64,000 nt of DNA from Selaginella moellendorffii. Lineage: Eukaryota > Streptophyta > Lycopodiopsida > Selaginellales > Selaginellaceae. The DNA is taken from positions 310,001 to 374,000 of the forward strand of contig NW_003314315.1 of NCBI RefSeq assembly GCF_000143415.4. Reading direction: 5' to 3'. Each line of letters opens with the position of its first letter. The first letter of the stretch is position 1. Shown here in pieces: positions 14,107-27,224 of the stretch. The position numbers and the translations under genes were made by a program. The notes beneath the pieces are model-generated. The model was given only the letters and a program-made list of their open reading frames with translations, searched no databases and was not told where the DNA came from.

Positions 14107-14742
14107 ATGGGAGGTAACCAGCCGCGCTGTAGTGGTTTTATGCTGCCTCCGCCGCCCCGTGTCCGTGGCAGCAAATGGCTTCAGGAGGGGGAGGTCGAGT
14201 CCCTGGCCAGTAGCAAGTGCGAGGTGAGCTTACTCCCTTTTGGTACCTTAGACGACTGTCCTCGCAAGAGAGTGGATTGGAGTAGACTTGTGCAAGGCTG
14301 TGTACAAGAAGGCGGGAATGCTAGCTGGGTCGATTGCTTGGCGATTTGTGCAAGAGCCATGGCTAAGATCAAGGCACCCAAGCTTGAAACTCGGCCTGGA
14401 GGAGAGATGGTGATGCTATCTCTCAAAGGAAGCACGTCAGTGTTGAAAGCGAAGAAGATTCCCGATCACTTGTTGGAGGCGCTGGTAGCTCGGCATCCAG
14501 TGGTGACCAGCCTGCGCTGCAACCAGGGACGCGTGATCGATCCTGGCTTTACTACTGGTCATCTCAATCCGTATCCATTCTACAATGGAGACTACAATCT
14601 GGACTGTATCCCACGCTGCTCGGTTTTGGTAGGCTACGACTGCACCATCTTCGACACAGCATTCAACATAGTTTATAATGTTCGTAAAACCGGGGTTGAC
14701 TTACTCACTGGAGTGGGAGAGATCGTACTCGTGCCTATGTAA
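14107..14742 (+). CDS. Orphan intronless gene, 211 residues, unknown function
   Basis: A complete open frame on the plus strand inside the otherwise decayed array, in the place where unit 3 should hold the unknown small gene. The N-terminus is Pro/Arg-rich ('MLPPPPRVRG'). The middle has 'KAPKLETRPGGEMVMLSLKG' and a possible helix 'KKIPDHLLEALVARHP'. The C-terminus is Tyr/Asp/Asn-rich ('NPYPFYNGDYNLDCIP'). No signal peptide or membrane segment is seen. A polyadenylation-like AATAAA follows about 20 bases after the stop. Codon use resembles the nearby real genes, and an open frame this long in a dead array suggests selection or recent arrival. I do not recognise the family. Confidence 0.55.
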   Translation: MGGNQPRCSGFMLPPPPRVRGSKWLQEGEVESLASSKCEVSLLPFGTLDDCPRKRVDWSRLVQGCVQEGGNASWVDCLAICARAMAKIKAPKLETRPGGEMVMLSLKGSTSVLKAKKIPDHLLEALVARHPVVTSLRCNQGRVIDPGFTTGHLNPYPFYNGDYNLDCIPRCSVLVGYDCTIFDTAFNIVYNVRKTGVDLLTGVGEIVLVPM

Positions 14743-14929
14743 GATTTCTGTCTGATTCCGTCTGAATAAACTACCCCCTGTGTATTTGCTTTGTGTTTTA
14801 TGGTGTTTGCGAATGGAGGGACTACATGAAAATGCCTCCAGAGGTGGACCATGGTGGAGTCATTCGAAAGCTCCCCTTCTGATGTAGACACAGTCTTGGC
14901 TCGACTTAGATTTTCCTAAAACAGGTGCC
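14743..14929. other. 3' flank of the orphan gene
   Basis: A short flank with the AATAAA signal; no gene is seen. Confidence 0.4.
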
Positions 14930-15022
14930 CTTTCAGCATCCCAGAGACATATCTGGGAGTCATTCGAGCAGTTGGCAAATGACCAGAAAGTCCATAGCCT
15001 CCCCTCTTGAGGCGGCTCCCAT
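14930..15022 (-). pseudogene. MSI1 fragment fused to MTP5 (array junction, unit 3 to 4)
   Basis: A short piece of MSI1 ('CCCAGAGACATATCTGGGAG' onward, equivalent to 17566-17700 with deletions) joined to MTP5 at the same breakpoint as at 13325. Confidence 0.8.
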
Positions 15023-15462
15023 ATTCACACACAGATTTGCTGTGACTGATAGGATCAAGTAGTGCCTGAGAAAATGTATCTTTACAGGAAATACAAGAGA
15101 GAGCAACCTTACTTGTGCTCGGACTTGAACGAACGCGAGAAACAGAAGCGAAAAGAAAAAACTACAGACCCATAAGTATAATTGTTGTCTTCGCGATGAT
15201 CGGAAACAAGGAGAAAGTCCGTATCCCACAGCCGAAAGTTTGGTGGAAGAAAACAAAGAAACTCTCGTTTTTTCTATGCTTACCAATGCGACCAATGAGC
15301 ACTCCAATGAAGAGCTCCAGCGAGGAGTAAGGAGGACAACCAGCCACTTCGTCATCGTGATCTTCTGCATGAGCGTGAGACGCTTCACATTCTCCCACTT
15401 ACTACTGTGCTCTTCCAAAACGACTGTGAAGAGTGAGGGAATTTTTAGCTCTCTCGACTGGA
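15023..15462 (-). pseudogene. MTP5 fragment (array unit 4)
   Basis: A shortened copy of the MTP5 exons. 'SSLECSLVAL'-type and 'FGCGIRTFSLFPI' pieces remain. It lies directly downstream of the complete unknown gene. Confidence 0.8.
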
Positions 15463-15502
15463 AAAATATCTTACTTTGCTTAGCAATGCGTTGACATCCA
15501 AT

Positions 15503-16408
15503 TTAATTACAGATGAAAATTTTGAAAGGCTTTGTTGGCTTGATCAGCCCAATCGTCAACATGGCCTCGAGAATTCTTGTCTCTGGCTCCTGCTTGGCCT
15601 CCTGCAACTTGAAATCGTGCTTAATTTCTTTTCGAAGGAGGTGAAAGAACGAACTTACGAATCGCATTGCATCGGCTGCGATGAGCGGGCTTTGACCTCT
15701 TCTTCTCTGGAAAATGATTGATCTCCCTTCGAAAGTTCTTAAGCATAAATGCTTGCTGCCACTGCACGAACAGAGCTATGGAAAAAAAAACTCCAAAAGA
15801 AACTTTTAAAAAACCTCAGTAAAAGTCTGCGACAGAGGCTGGATTCCCTCCTGCATTTTTTGCGCCTCATGGAGAGCGCACGCATACCTCTGCAATCAAC
15901 GAGCATTCTTCCAGCCAGTAAATTAAAAGGTGACCACTTACAGCCCTCAAGGAAGATATGGTCTGGACTGCAGGAACTTTGTCTTCCTTCTCGCCACTGC
16001 AATCACCGTGTTGCTCAAAGTTGCCTTTGAACAACTCGGTGATTGCAATAGCAAGATGTGGAGCGACGCTTGGCTCCGCCGCAATAGCTCGCAGTTCGTC
16101 GTTCAGAAGACGCATCGACTCCAACTCCGTCGTCTGCCCCTGGAAAGAAAGCATCAGACAAATGTCATGAACGTCAATCTTCTTACCGGGCCTCCATGGC
16201 TGGAGCTTTCTTTGTGCTTCTTGTTGCACGGAAGAACTTCCAGGGATGCGGAGTCTCTCTGCCTTTTCTGACTCTCCTGATCCTGTCGTCGCGGCGCCCC
16301 CGAGCTCTGAAGTGTAGACACATGGAAATCCAGCATCTGGTTTATAAGGAAGTCGTGGGAAGAGACGTCGTGGCTATCATGGGGATGATCGATCGGAAGG
16401 ACCTCCAT
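15503..16408 (-). CDS. Unknown spliced gene, about 215 residues
   Basis: Five exons joined at phase-0 GT-AG junctions give one continuous frame. Exon 1 starts at ATG 16408 ('MEVLPIDHPHD') and is rich in His, Ser and Lys/Arg, including 'SQKRQRDS' and 'CNKKHKES', which could be a nuclear signal. Exon 2 is a charged helical stretch ('TTELESMRLLNDELRAIAAE'). Exon 3 reads 'RYACALHEAQKMQEGIQPLS', exon 4 'RGQSPLIAADAMRF', and exon 5 'QEPETRILEAMLTIGLIKP' to the TAA at 15503. Consistent phases argue for a real gene. An upstream exon is possible. The family is not recognised. A copy of its 3' half survives at 12.8-13.1 kb. Confidence 0.6.
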
Positions 16409-16679
16409 TGCAATGAACAAGATTCTCACGAAGAAAACGAAGCTAAAACAAAAAATCAGCACTCAGGAAAGAAAACGAAGCAACTAGAACAAAAAATCGG
16501 GGAAGAGCTACCCGAGGAAGCTGAAAGGCCAACGGCCACTGGCACCTCAAGAATCAGAGACTACAAACATGAGATCTGAAAATTTCTCAATCCATCCATG
16601 TCTTGGAAATGTTGACGAGTATACCGGATATTCCAGGTATATTCTTCAAGCTTCACCAACTAAAGAAAATCTTCTTTTA

Positions 16680-18521
<1,842 letters not shown>

Positions 18522-18633
18522 TTACGCCTCGGTGGCATTCTCTTTTGGGGGGAAGTTAAGATTAGGGTTCCTGGGGGCGCGGCAATATTTCGAGAGCGCT
18601 ATGGCGACTGCGCGACCCGATCGGCTGTGAGAG

Positions 18634-19335
18634 ATGGGGCGGCCGTCTGTGTTTGTGGTGATATTCATCATTGTAGCTCACATTATCTCTTTCGCGATGT
18701 CTCTTGGGGCGGAGACTCGACGAACAAAGGTAAACCTCTCGCGCTCTCTCCGAGAGATTTTTCATTGCGAGTCTTCCAGGTAGTTTGGGAGTATGATCCC
18801 AATAACCAGTACTACTATTGCAAATACAAGCTAGACATCGCTAGTGGTCTCGCTGGAGCGGCCTTTGTATTTAATCTCCTCTCGTTTCTGTTGATCATGG
18901 GAATGACCAAGTGCTACTGCTGTGCCGGTCCTCACAAGCCCAGTGGAAATCGATTCTGTGCACTCCTCTCCTTTTTTCTCCTCATGTAAGTAGCTTTGGA
19001 GCTTTTCATTCCAGCTTTGATTTTCTCTTCGTTGTTCTTGCAGAATCGTGTTTATAATTGCCGAGGCTTGCCTTCTCGCCGGTGTCAACCGCAACCAAAT
19101 GAGAACAAAGACGATATACTTCCAGGGGCAAAACGTTCCCGACTGTGAGACTATAAGCAAAGGCATCTTCTCGGCGGCGGCGGCGTTTACGTTCTTCTGC
19201 CTGATACTGAGCTTATCCTACTACGTTTCAGCCGCAAAGTCGGAAGATAGCTATCCGCTGCCTCCGCGGCCACCGTCGGTCGGGATGACAATGTTTCCCC
19301 AGCAGCCATCCGGCCCGAGTCCCTATGCCTTGTAA
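18634..19335 (+). CDS. DUF1218 four-helix membrane protein (MWL/Fb34-like)
   Basis: A plant-specific membrane protein; some Arabidopsis relatives (MODIFYING WALL LIGNIN) affect secondary-wall lignin. Three exons (18634-18729, 18780-18985, 19044-19335) give about 197 residues. An N-terminal hydrophobic signal-anchor ('SVFVVIFIIVAHIISFAMSL') precedes a Cys-containing loop ('YDPNNQYYYCKYKLD'), then three more membrane segments ('AGAAFVFNLLSFLLIMGM', 'FCALLSFFLLIIVFIIAEAC', 'FSAAAAFTFFCLILSLSYYV') and a Pro-rich tail. The 'CYCC' after helix 2 and the conserved loop cysteines fit the family. A broken copy of exons 2-3 lies at 39.4 kb, where the tandem duplication restarts. Confidence 0.88.
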
Positions 19336-19438
19336 GCTCCCGCTTTTCACGACGACGACGAACTCCGGGACTTCTTCTTTCAACTTTCCTGGAAGCGATC
19401 GGTCACACGAAGTAAGTTTTTTTTTTTTTTTTCCTCTC

Positions 19439-19972
19439 TTATGGACAAAACGTGATAATGTAATCGCCACCGCTTGGACAGGGAACCAATTTCGGATGGC
19501 AATAGTGGTTGCGACACTGGATAGACTTACACCCGGCAGCGGTCGGGGAGATGGCGAGGGGGACGCTCCCGCGAGAGAACCTGATACCATAAAAGTCGGT
19601 GTCTCCGGAGTGGCCGGAATTGAGCTGGAACTCGGCTATACTGGATGGAAGAAGGTTGGTAATGTAGAAACTTCCCGAGAGAGCTGCGGTGGATTCAACA
19701 GGGACCTGTCCGGTGCCTCCAGCCTCGAGCGTGAAGACGTTCCTCAGCGCCGTGTGGTCTCCTTCCATATGCATCTGGACGTTGAGAGTGAAGTCGCAGT
19801 TATTCCTCGTCTGGAATGTGGTCTGGAAAGTCACAGCTGATCAGAGCAGGACAACGATCGTTAGAACCATAGATCTGCAGGTGGAAGGGGAAAAAGCAAG
19901 GCCCGCAAACAAACCGTGAACTGGGATCGTCGAAAAGAGCAGTAGCAGCAGCGAAGCTATGATCTTCTTCAT
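19439..19972 (-). CDS. Small thaumatin-like secreted protein
   Basis: Two exons (19972-19915 and 19836-19439, 77-base intron) give about 151 residues. A signal peptide ('MKKIIASLLLLLFSTIPVHG') precedes a thaumatin-like core: 'FQTRNNCDFTLNV' at the N-terminus, 'SIAEFQLNSG-DTDFYGIRF' in the middle, and the family-type ending 'GGDYIITFCP'. It is far shorter than the usual 200-plus residues and has about six cysteines in the mature part rather than sixteen, so it resembles the small thaumatin-like class. Function is probably extracellular, related to defence or wall (family knowledge). The 3' end overlaps the DUF1218 3' flank convergently. A dead copy lies at 39.8-40.3 kb. Confidence 0.65.
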
Positions 19973-20254
19973 CTTGGTCGGGGGCAAAATCACGCACGCA
20001 GCAAAGCTCCGGCTTATGAATCGCGGCCCGGGGAGAAATCACACAAAGTAATCGGATGTAAACATGGTTTTCCAGGAGAGCTTGAGTGGATATCCAGGAG
20101 TCCAGATAGCTTTCACGAGGAACAACAGAGCTCCCACTATGGCGACACTTGGAAGAGTGTCAGAGGTGGTATATTGCGATCCAAAACTCCACTATCGTCA
20201 CTAAATCAAATAGAATCGGCATATTCCATATTCTATTTCCCGCATAAACCCTAG

Positions 20255-21512
20255 AAAGAAAATTTTGTGGACTGGAGGCGGACAAGGTGCTGCACTTGGT
20301 GAAGCACTGCTGCTACTGGATTTGCCGCCATCGTTCTCCATGAGAATCGCGAGCGCGCGAGGTTTTCACTTTGGGCCGATGTTCCGCGGCATAATCCGTG
20401 ATGAAGAGCATTTTGGAGGAAAAAATTTGTTTGATTGATACGAGTGAAGATGCTGCTCCCCAGTGACTGGTTTCTTCATTACGAAGGTTTTTTCTTTTCT
20501 TCTTTCCTTCTTGATTTTCATTTTAACTTCTTACAGGTTATAGTAATGCGATGAGATTCCCAACACTCTTTGATGATTTACTCGACCATCTTCCTCTCTG
20601 CTGCAGACACTGCTTTTGCTACGACAGATATGACTCCGTCGCTAGGCTCTAATATGAACGAACGCGGGAAAGATTAGAAAGCTTTTAGGCTAAGAGACTT
20701 ACCATGCCGTTTAATCACGGCCTTCTTCCCATCTTCGAAAGTGGTGAAGATCGTGTAAGGAGCTAGATTCTTATCAAACTCAGTTTCTAACTGCATAAGC
20801 ATATGATCAGAAAACATTGAATACCAGAAATATACCTCTGCCGGATCTGTATGCTTCACAAAGATTTCCAGAGAGACTTACGCTTTAGAAACATAAAAAG
20901 CGGTGAAGGGTCCACTCAAGAAAGGGCTACACTCGTTTACCCAGACTTCTAAAGCGTTCTGGTGCAGAGGCAAAGATTTGACTTCGTTAAACCTGGACGA
21001 GGTGATCATCCGCGTATGTTTACTGTGCTTTGTGCAGTCTATAGCTCTTGAGAAGGCTCTGAAAGAGTCTTACGATGGACTTCTACTAGGAGAGCTTATA
21101 TAGCCTTTTTAGTAAATCTTCTCCTCCACCAATCTGTTAATAACACTCGTCCTGATGGGACAGGATTTAGTCAGTGGAAATTCATCGTGAGTCTTATGTT
21201 CGGCTGTCAGGAGTCACAAGATTTCCTAGATTATTACTTCGTAGACTTACAGGACGTTGATTTGCAGCCACTAAGGACTCGGACACGGCTTTTTGTCAAG
21301 GTAAATTCACTCTAGCAGCTCTGACTAAACTAGACATGGCTATGCCAGTCTAGTTTCTGGAAGTCATCAAAGCAGGGACTCAAGAACAACGAGTCAGATG
21401 TTGCTCTTGATGATTCCTCGTGGTTCTCAGCCGACAATTTCTTTTGGTTGCTCTTGAAGGTAACTACATTTTTACATGTGTCACGTTTTTCTCATCTATA
21501 CCTGGCAGGACT
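20255..21512 (+). pseudogene. AAR2 pseudogene (left duplicate) with internal inversion
   Basis: Collinear with the intact AAR2 gene at 40.5-42.06 kb but lacking the start codon and first codons, much of exon 2, and the last two exons. From 20565 to 20869 the sequence is inverted relative to its flanks. That piece shows 'FDKNLAPYTIFTTFEDGKKA' and 'IKRHGK' on the minus strand. Deletions and lost splice sites continue to 21512, where homology ends at inserted DNA. It cannot encode AAR2. Confidence 0.92.
20565..20869 (-). other. 305-base in-place inversion within the AAR2 pseudogene
   Basis: The segment is the reverse complement of about 40956-41327 of intact AAR2, while both flanks stay in forward orientation and order. 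Left edge: 'TTCCCAACAC' then 'TCTTTGATGATTTACTCGAC'. Right edge: 'CACAAAGATTTCC' then 'AGAGAGACTTACGCTTTAG'. Confidence 0.9.
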
Positions 21513-21558
21513 CATAGCTACAAAAACGGCTGGGATCCTGGCTGTGTTCATTGTGTTT

Positions 21559-21601
21559 CATGAACACGGCCATGGGTCGTGTTCCCATGGCTGTGTTCAT
21601 G
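21559..21601. repeat. Inverted repeat, 18-base arms, 7-base loop
   Basis: CATGAACACGGCCATGGG and CCCATGGCTGTGTTCATG are reverse complements except one position, around TCGTGTT. It could be a transposon terminus or a hairpin in an RNA. Confidence 0.8.
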
Positions 21602-22066
21602 AACAATATATACTATTACAAACACAGGCCATGATCCCGGGCCGTAAACACCAACTTAGGGCACATGCAACAATCTAGAGTGCACCACACATGGTGCAGC
21701 AATCTAGCATACTGTAGGGATAAAGCATCCTTTTTCATGGTGGTGGAATGAGGTAAGTGTGCTTGAGAGCAAGGTTTGGTCATGCAAATATTGCACAATG
21801 GTGAACAAGCTCAATGACATTGATCATGTGTGAGGTAATATGTTTGGAGAAGGCTTAAGCAGCAAGGATATTGTGCATTGCCCCTTTATCCTAAGGTAAC
21901 AAGAAGATAAAACTGGTTAATGTGAAAAAGGTTATTGACTCTGAAAAAGGTAGAAGGGGGAAGAAATAGTTGAATATAGAACTTTTATGGACACGTGGCA
22001 CGGTTTAGGTTCTGCTTATACATGAACTATGGACACGTGGCATATGACACGTGGCACATAATTGTG

Positions 22067-22095
22067 TTATCCTATGGTAAATTACCATAGGATAA
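22067..22095. repeat. 29-base palindrome
   Basis: TTATCCTATGGTAA faces ATTACCATAGGATAA, with perfect arms of 14 bases around one base. It lies 25 bases before the candidate LTR end. Confidence 0.85.
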
Positions 22096-22119
22096 AGGGT
22101 AAAAACCACATGCGCTACA

Positions 22120-25100
22120 TTTGGTATCAAAGAGTGAGTCTTGGCGAGTACTATCTAATGTGATTGGGCAACTAATTTCATTGCATACGCAGAGATAAAA
22201 ACGATGATCCGAATGGGTACATATTTAGGTGCAAAGACTTCGCATTCGTTCCTTGGGTATGGATTTGCTTACCTTTTTGTACTGTAATAATGTGAGCTTG
22301 CTCTTGGGCTCATAAGTTAGATATAAATTGTTTTGTTTGCACAAGTTGCTTGGGCTCGTTAGTGAGGCACATTAGCAACTTGAGGTTACACTTTGAGTTG
22401 GTAGGATTAATGTTAGCCTATTGTTAGTTCCATGAGTTGTTCCATATACCGTGAGTTGAAAATAAACCTTCTTTGGGTTTGTTATGAGTGGCAAATAAGC
22501 TGGTTCGTAGCTGTTTAGCATGGCACTAATGGATACTTCTTAAGTATGATTATAAGTGGATCAATTAAGACTGTAGGGATTAGTTTATTGGTTCAAGTAA
22601 TCATTGCCATGCTCTCTCATAAACTTTTCTTGGATTGAATTGAAGGCAGTGCGAAACCAAGCATGAGGTTTAGTCAAAGATGAGATAAAAAAGAGAGTCA
22701 TCAGGGATGAAGGATCAAACACGTAAATCATTTTCTCTTCTTGAAGAAATGATTTACAACGAAGTGTGACTCATTGCTCATGTTCATAATATGCAATCAA
22801 GAGTCCCTATCTTGATGCATGTTGGTTATGATGGTTTTGTAAATGGTGAGTCGTGGGATGGATAGCGGTAAAGCACTAAACCATTTTGTCTAGGCTTGCT
22901 ATTGAAGACTTGGGTTGCAATGCTCAATTCTTTTTCGGGGAACCTTGCTATTGCTCCTTGAGTAGCTTGGTGTTGGATTAATTTGAGATTAATCGGAAAA
23001 AGAGTGGGATGAGTTTGTCCGTGTTGTGAACAAAATTTAGTGGTGTTAAGTGTTGTAAGTCTTTATCGATGGAGTGTGGCATTTATGTTGCATTTTGTCG
23101 AGTCTAGTTCACATTTGATACTCACATAAACCTTTGTAATAGTGATAGGTGCATTGCTCATTGTGCTCAAGTGATAATCAAGTCATTGTGATTTTATATC
23201 ATATCCATGTGATAGTGAGCAATGTGTTTATGAAGTTGTTTGGTTAAATAATGATCAACCCCAAAGTGGTTGATGGTAAAGTTAGTTTACTTACACATAG
23301 TAATATTGTAGTAGCTTTGATTAGATTCTTGATGGTGGTCTATTATGCTAAGCTTAAGTTGGTTCTTTGGTTCCTTGAGGGTTTGCCCATTGAGGTGTTA
23401 GAAGGGGTTGTAGCATCTATTTGTTATAACTTGTCAAATGATCCATTAACACTTGGAGTAAATTGTTGAATGGAGAAGATGTATATGTACACAACCAAAG
23501 AGAACGACTTGAGAGATGATCCATAGGGTTCAAATATAAAGGGAAAGGGCCTATATGGGGTTAAATGTTTTTGGGTTTGAATAGTACTGGGTTGGGTGAC
23601 TTTCGGGAAGTCCAAACTCAATTGAGGCATTAACATCACTAGCACTTATGTTAGTGGAAGTGGCATTGTTATTTCAAGTGATGAGGAATTTTCCTTAGAG
23701 CTTGATTTTCCATGTCATTTTTTTTATTAGTGTTTTGGCTTCACATTGGATCTTGAAGGTAGTTGAAGAAGAGTGTTAGTACAATGTGGATATCCGAAGA
23801 TGTGGTCTTTGTGATCAAGTCTTGGATGTTCACTTTGTATTTTGTGGATGTTAGTGTTGGATATCGAAAAAATGGGTAAAGATGTTCGATGCTTAAGCAT
23901 ACTATTGGTTATGAAAATTTGTGTCGAGGTGAATCTATGTGAAGTTGTTGGTAGGAGGAAGTTTGTTGAGTCTTGAAAGTTTGCATTCCTGGACTGAGAA
24001 TTATTCTTTCTTTAGGATGGAAATTTTTTTGCAAATTTTCTTAAACTTTTCCAATAGCTGATTTATTGATCATTTTGTCCGAAAACCATTCCGTTTTCGA
24101 AAGCCAATACAAACTAATGAAGGGGTTGGAATTGACTTCGGTTGACTTAAACCTTAGTATGTAGTTTGTATGATGCGGCCCAAAAGGGATGTTGACTTTT
24201 GAGGCTAAAGTAATTGAGTTGGATAGAGTTTAGAGTTGGTGTAAAAAAGTGACTGTTGCGCTTTTCTAAAAAGGGTGACTTTTGTGCTTTTCTTCTATAG
24301 CATTGTGCTTTGTGATAGGTTGCATTTTGCATTTCATTAAACTCTATGAGAGTAGTGAGCTCTGACTGATCTTGACTTGGTCTTAGTAGCCTTGCTCCTT
24401 GGCTAAGGATGGTGATATCCAACTTAGTTGTTTAAAGTTGAGATGTTAGTACCTATATTATAGCTTTGTCTATGAGGAGGTTGTGTATTGATATGAGTCC
24501 ATCTCATAGTCTTCACTTTAGTTTAGACTAAGTGTTCATCATGCATAGCTAGCCTTTTCAAAGCATGCTTAGAGATATTGGCTAAATGCATTAGTGAACT
24601 TATTTTGGTTAAGTTAGATTCGAGTGGTCATTTAGTTTATACTTGTCAATGAACCTATATCTTGTACATGAGGTATTACATTACTATTAGACAAATATAT
24701 GACATGATGGCATGAGTTTCATGTTTGGGTTTTATGAAGGAAATTTGAAAGAGTGATTGTCGATTGCTTGGCAACTAGTGATTGCTTATAGACTTCATCA
24801 AGGATTGTTTAACACTTGCTTCACTCGATGATGATTTAGTAGTGATGGGCTTGCTTTACCAAATGGTGTTGCAGAGGATCGTGTTGTTAGACTTACATGG
24901 TTTTTCCATGTTCCACCTCTGTCGATATCATTTTTGGTTGTGTTTACTCTATAGTATTGGATTTCATTGAATCTTGGATATGGTGATTCACTCCTTGCGA
25001 AAGTGTTATCTGTAACTAAATATTGTTGAAGAATTAGTCTCAGATACTGACTAAAGTATCTTTGACTTTGGTTAGCTTGGTTGCTAGAGAGTTTTGGGTA

Positions 25101-27224
25101 GTGATTCACTCTTACTTTCTTTTAGCTTTATTTTAGTGTTGATGACATTGAAGTGATGCTTGTCATTGAAAATATTAATGTTAAGACTCGAATGAAATGA
25201 AATGTATCTCCATAAGATTGATATTGAGTTTCATTAGTCTCGATAAAGATAATGTTGATAATTTGGCTTTAGTTTTGTGTTGTTGGTATTCGTGCATTTG
25301 CTAATTAACAATTATATTGACGTTCAAATGAACTGAGTAGCAAGTTTGAGTTAGTTGTGTTCTAGACGAGATTGTTTAGTTGAGGTTAAGTTTTGACCTT
25401 TTCCTTGAAAGGTGATTTAGTTGTAAACTATGCTAGCCTTACAAGTGAAAGAATTAGTGATTGATATTGAAGTGATTGAATCCTTATTAGATTTGAGTTT
25501 GATATATTAATCATTAATAATTCTTTTTAAATTTGTTATGAAGTGAGTTACGTTTTGCTATAGATGGATTCATGGAGGATCATTTAATGATCACTTGTTG
25601 AATATAACTTTGTTGTGCTTAACTTTTGGATTGATGCAGAAATGCTCTTCATTATCTTTGGCATTATGAAGTTTGGCTTATGGATGTGTTGAGGAAGATA
25701 TTATGGGTTACACTATGATTTCTTTTTTAGTATTGAAATTAGTTCATGCAAGACTTGTGATCATTATTAGGCAAGACTTGGTTATAGGTTTCTTCAAGGT
25801 TTTGGTTCCTTGAGTTTTGTGCTCATTGTTTCATTTGTTAAAAGTTGTTGGGGAAGGCATTTTGGCTCCTAGCTTTAATGTCGAAGTTAGTATTTGCATC
25901 AAGTAATCATTGGTGATGATTGATTATCATTTAGGATAATTGATTATCCTTGTTAGAGGTTTTGCTTGATTATTATTAGTACAGAATGGTTTGCCATTCT
26001 TCAAGATGGTGGATTCTTTCTTTGACAATGATTCTGCATATCTCTTTTTGATGGGATGATTGATGATCTTTTATGATGGTTAGTTGTTCTCTTTGATGGC
26101 TTATGGCTTTTTGCAATACCACATGTTCTTTGTGGTTTACTCTGGATTGGTTTCTTAGGTTTGAGATATTGATAGAATGTTGCTAACACTTACTTAAGCA
26201 ACTTGAGTACCTTTGTATTGTTGACTGAGATTTATTCAGATTGGTTTCTATGATAATTGACATGAATAGGTGTTTGTTGGTCTTACCACATTCATTCTGT
26301 TCTGTTGATTGTTGCTCGAGTTAGTTCTAATAGATTATGATGTTATTTCCTTTGGGTGATACATTCGCGAGCATTGTGCTTGTCGATTAAAGATACTTTG
26401 TGTTCTTTGAGTTATCTTTGGTAAGTTGTTTAGCATACTGTCTACAATCATCGGTAGTTAAGTTTTCTCATTGAGTTTACTTGATGATATACTTACTATT
26501 GAATTTTGTTGGATGATGAATCCTATGTTTTCTAACTATAGTGATCTTGGTGGTTCCTATACTGTAATACTGTTTTATTGGATAATAACTTACTTGGAAT
26601 ACTTTTGTGTTCTAATCTAAGTTTTATTCACTGATAATTAAGTCTCTAAGATATCATTGTCTATAACTTTGATATTGTCCATCTATTGATCTTTGAGTTT
26701 GGGCCAGTATAGGCAGATTGGCTTCGGCACTTTGTGTGCATGGTGAAATCTCTAGTCATGAAGTAGCTACTGTTCATTGGTCACATCACTCACCTCTCTG
26801 TCGATGTTCCTTATTCCGTTAAAAGGGCATGACCGTGTAAACAACTCTAACTGCCTATTTACAGTAGTTTATCTAAACTTTACCGACGAGTTTGGTTTCT
26901 TTGCTCAAGAGGGTTAGAGCCTTTAGCTTCTCTCTCTATATCCCTATGGGTAGGGGCGTATCACACTTTTGTAACCTAGGTGACACCCAGAGCAGCAAGG
27001 GTGGCTAACTCCGTTGGTTATTTCCTTGTCGGTGACGGCTGGAAGGTGTCTAAGTTGGTAGCGCATCCGCGTTAGACAAAGAAATTGCCTCCTAACTCAT
27101 TTAAGTTGGTGCATTTCTCACATAGTATGAATACCATGAACTTTTTCTGGAGTTATTTCCTTAGCAGTATTTTAGACTAGAGTATGCATCAATGAGGATG
27201 TCAATCTTCCCTAGGGGGGGAAAG
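22120..27224 (+). mobile_element. Decayed LTR retrotransposon interior (candidate)
   Basis: Bounded on the left by 'TTTGGTATCAAAGAG' (22120-22134), close to the primer-binding site complementary to initiator tRNA-Met. Bounded on the right by a polypurine run 'AGGGGGGGAAAG' (27213-27224) followed by TGTTGCGAATG, a typical LTR start. Between them no long frame survives and no reverse transcriptase motif was found by eye. From about 22.3 to 26.7 kb the plus strand is visibly rich in T and G. A matching 5' LTR was not found left of 22119, so the two ends may belong to different elements. Confidence 0.5.

Larger units (their letters stand above)
21516..22119. other. Insertion boundary region with hairpins
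   Basis: Starts where AAR2 homology stops. It contains an 18-base inverted repeat (21559-21601), three copies of ACACGTGGCA (21990-22060) and a 29-base palindrome (22067-22095). The end at 22119, just before a tRNA-Met primer-binding-like site, could be the end of a 5' LTR. No coding sequence is seen. Confidence 0.45.

Noticed and set aside
27210-27224. Complete LTR retrotransposon from 22.1 to 27.7 kb
   Set aside because: Primer site and polypurine tract are plausible, but no matching LTR pair or pol motif was found by eye, so completeness is not claimed.
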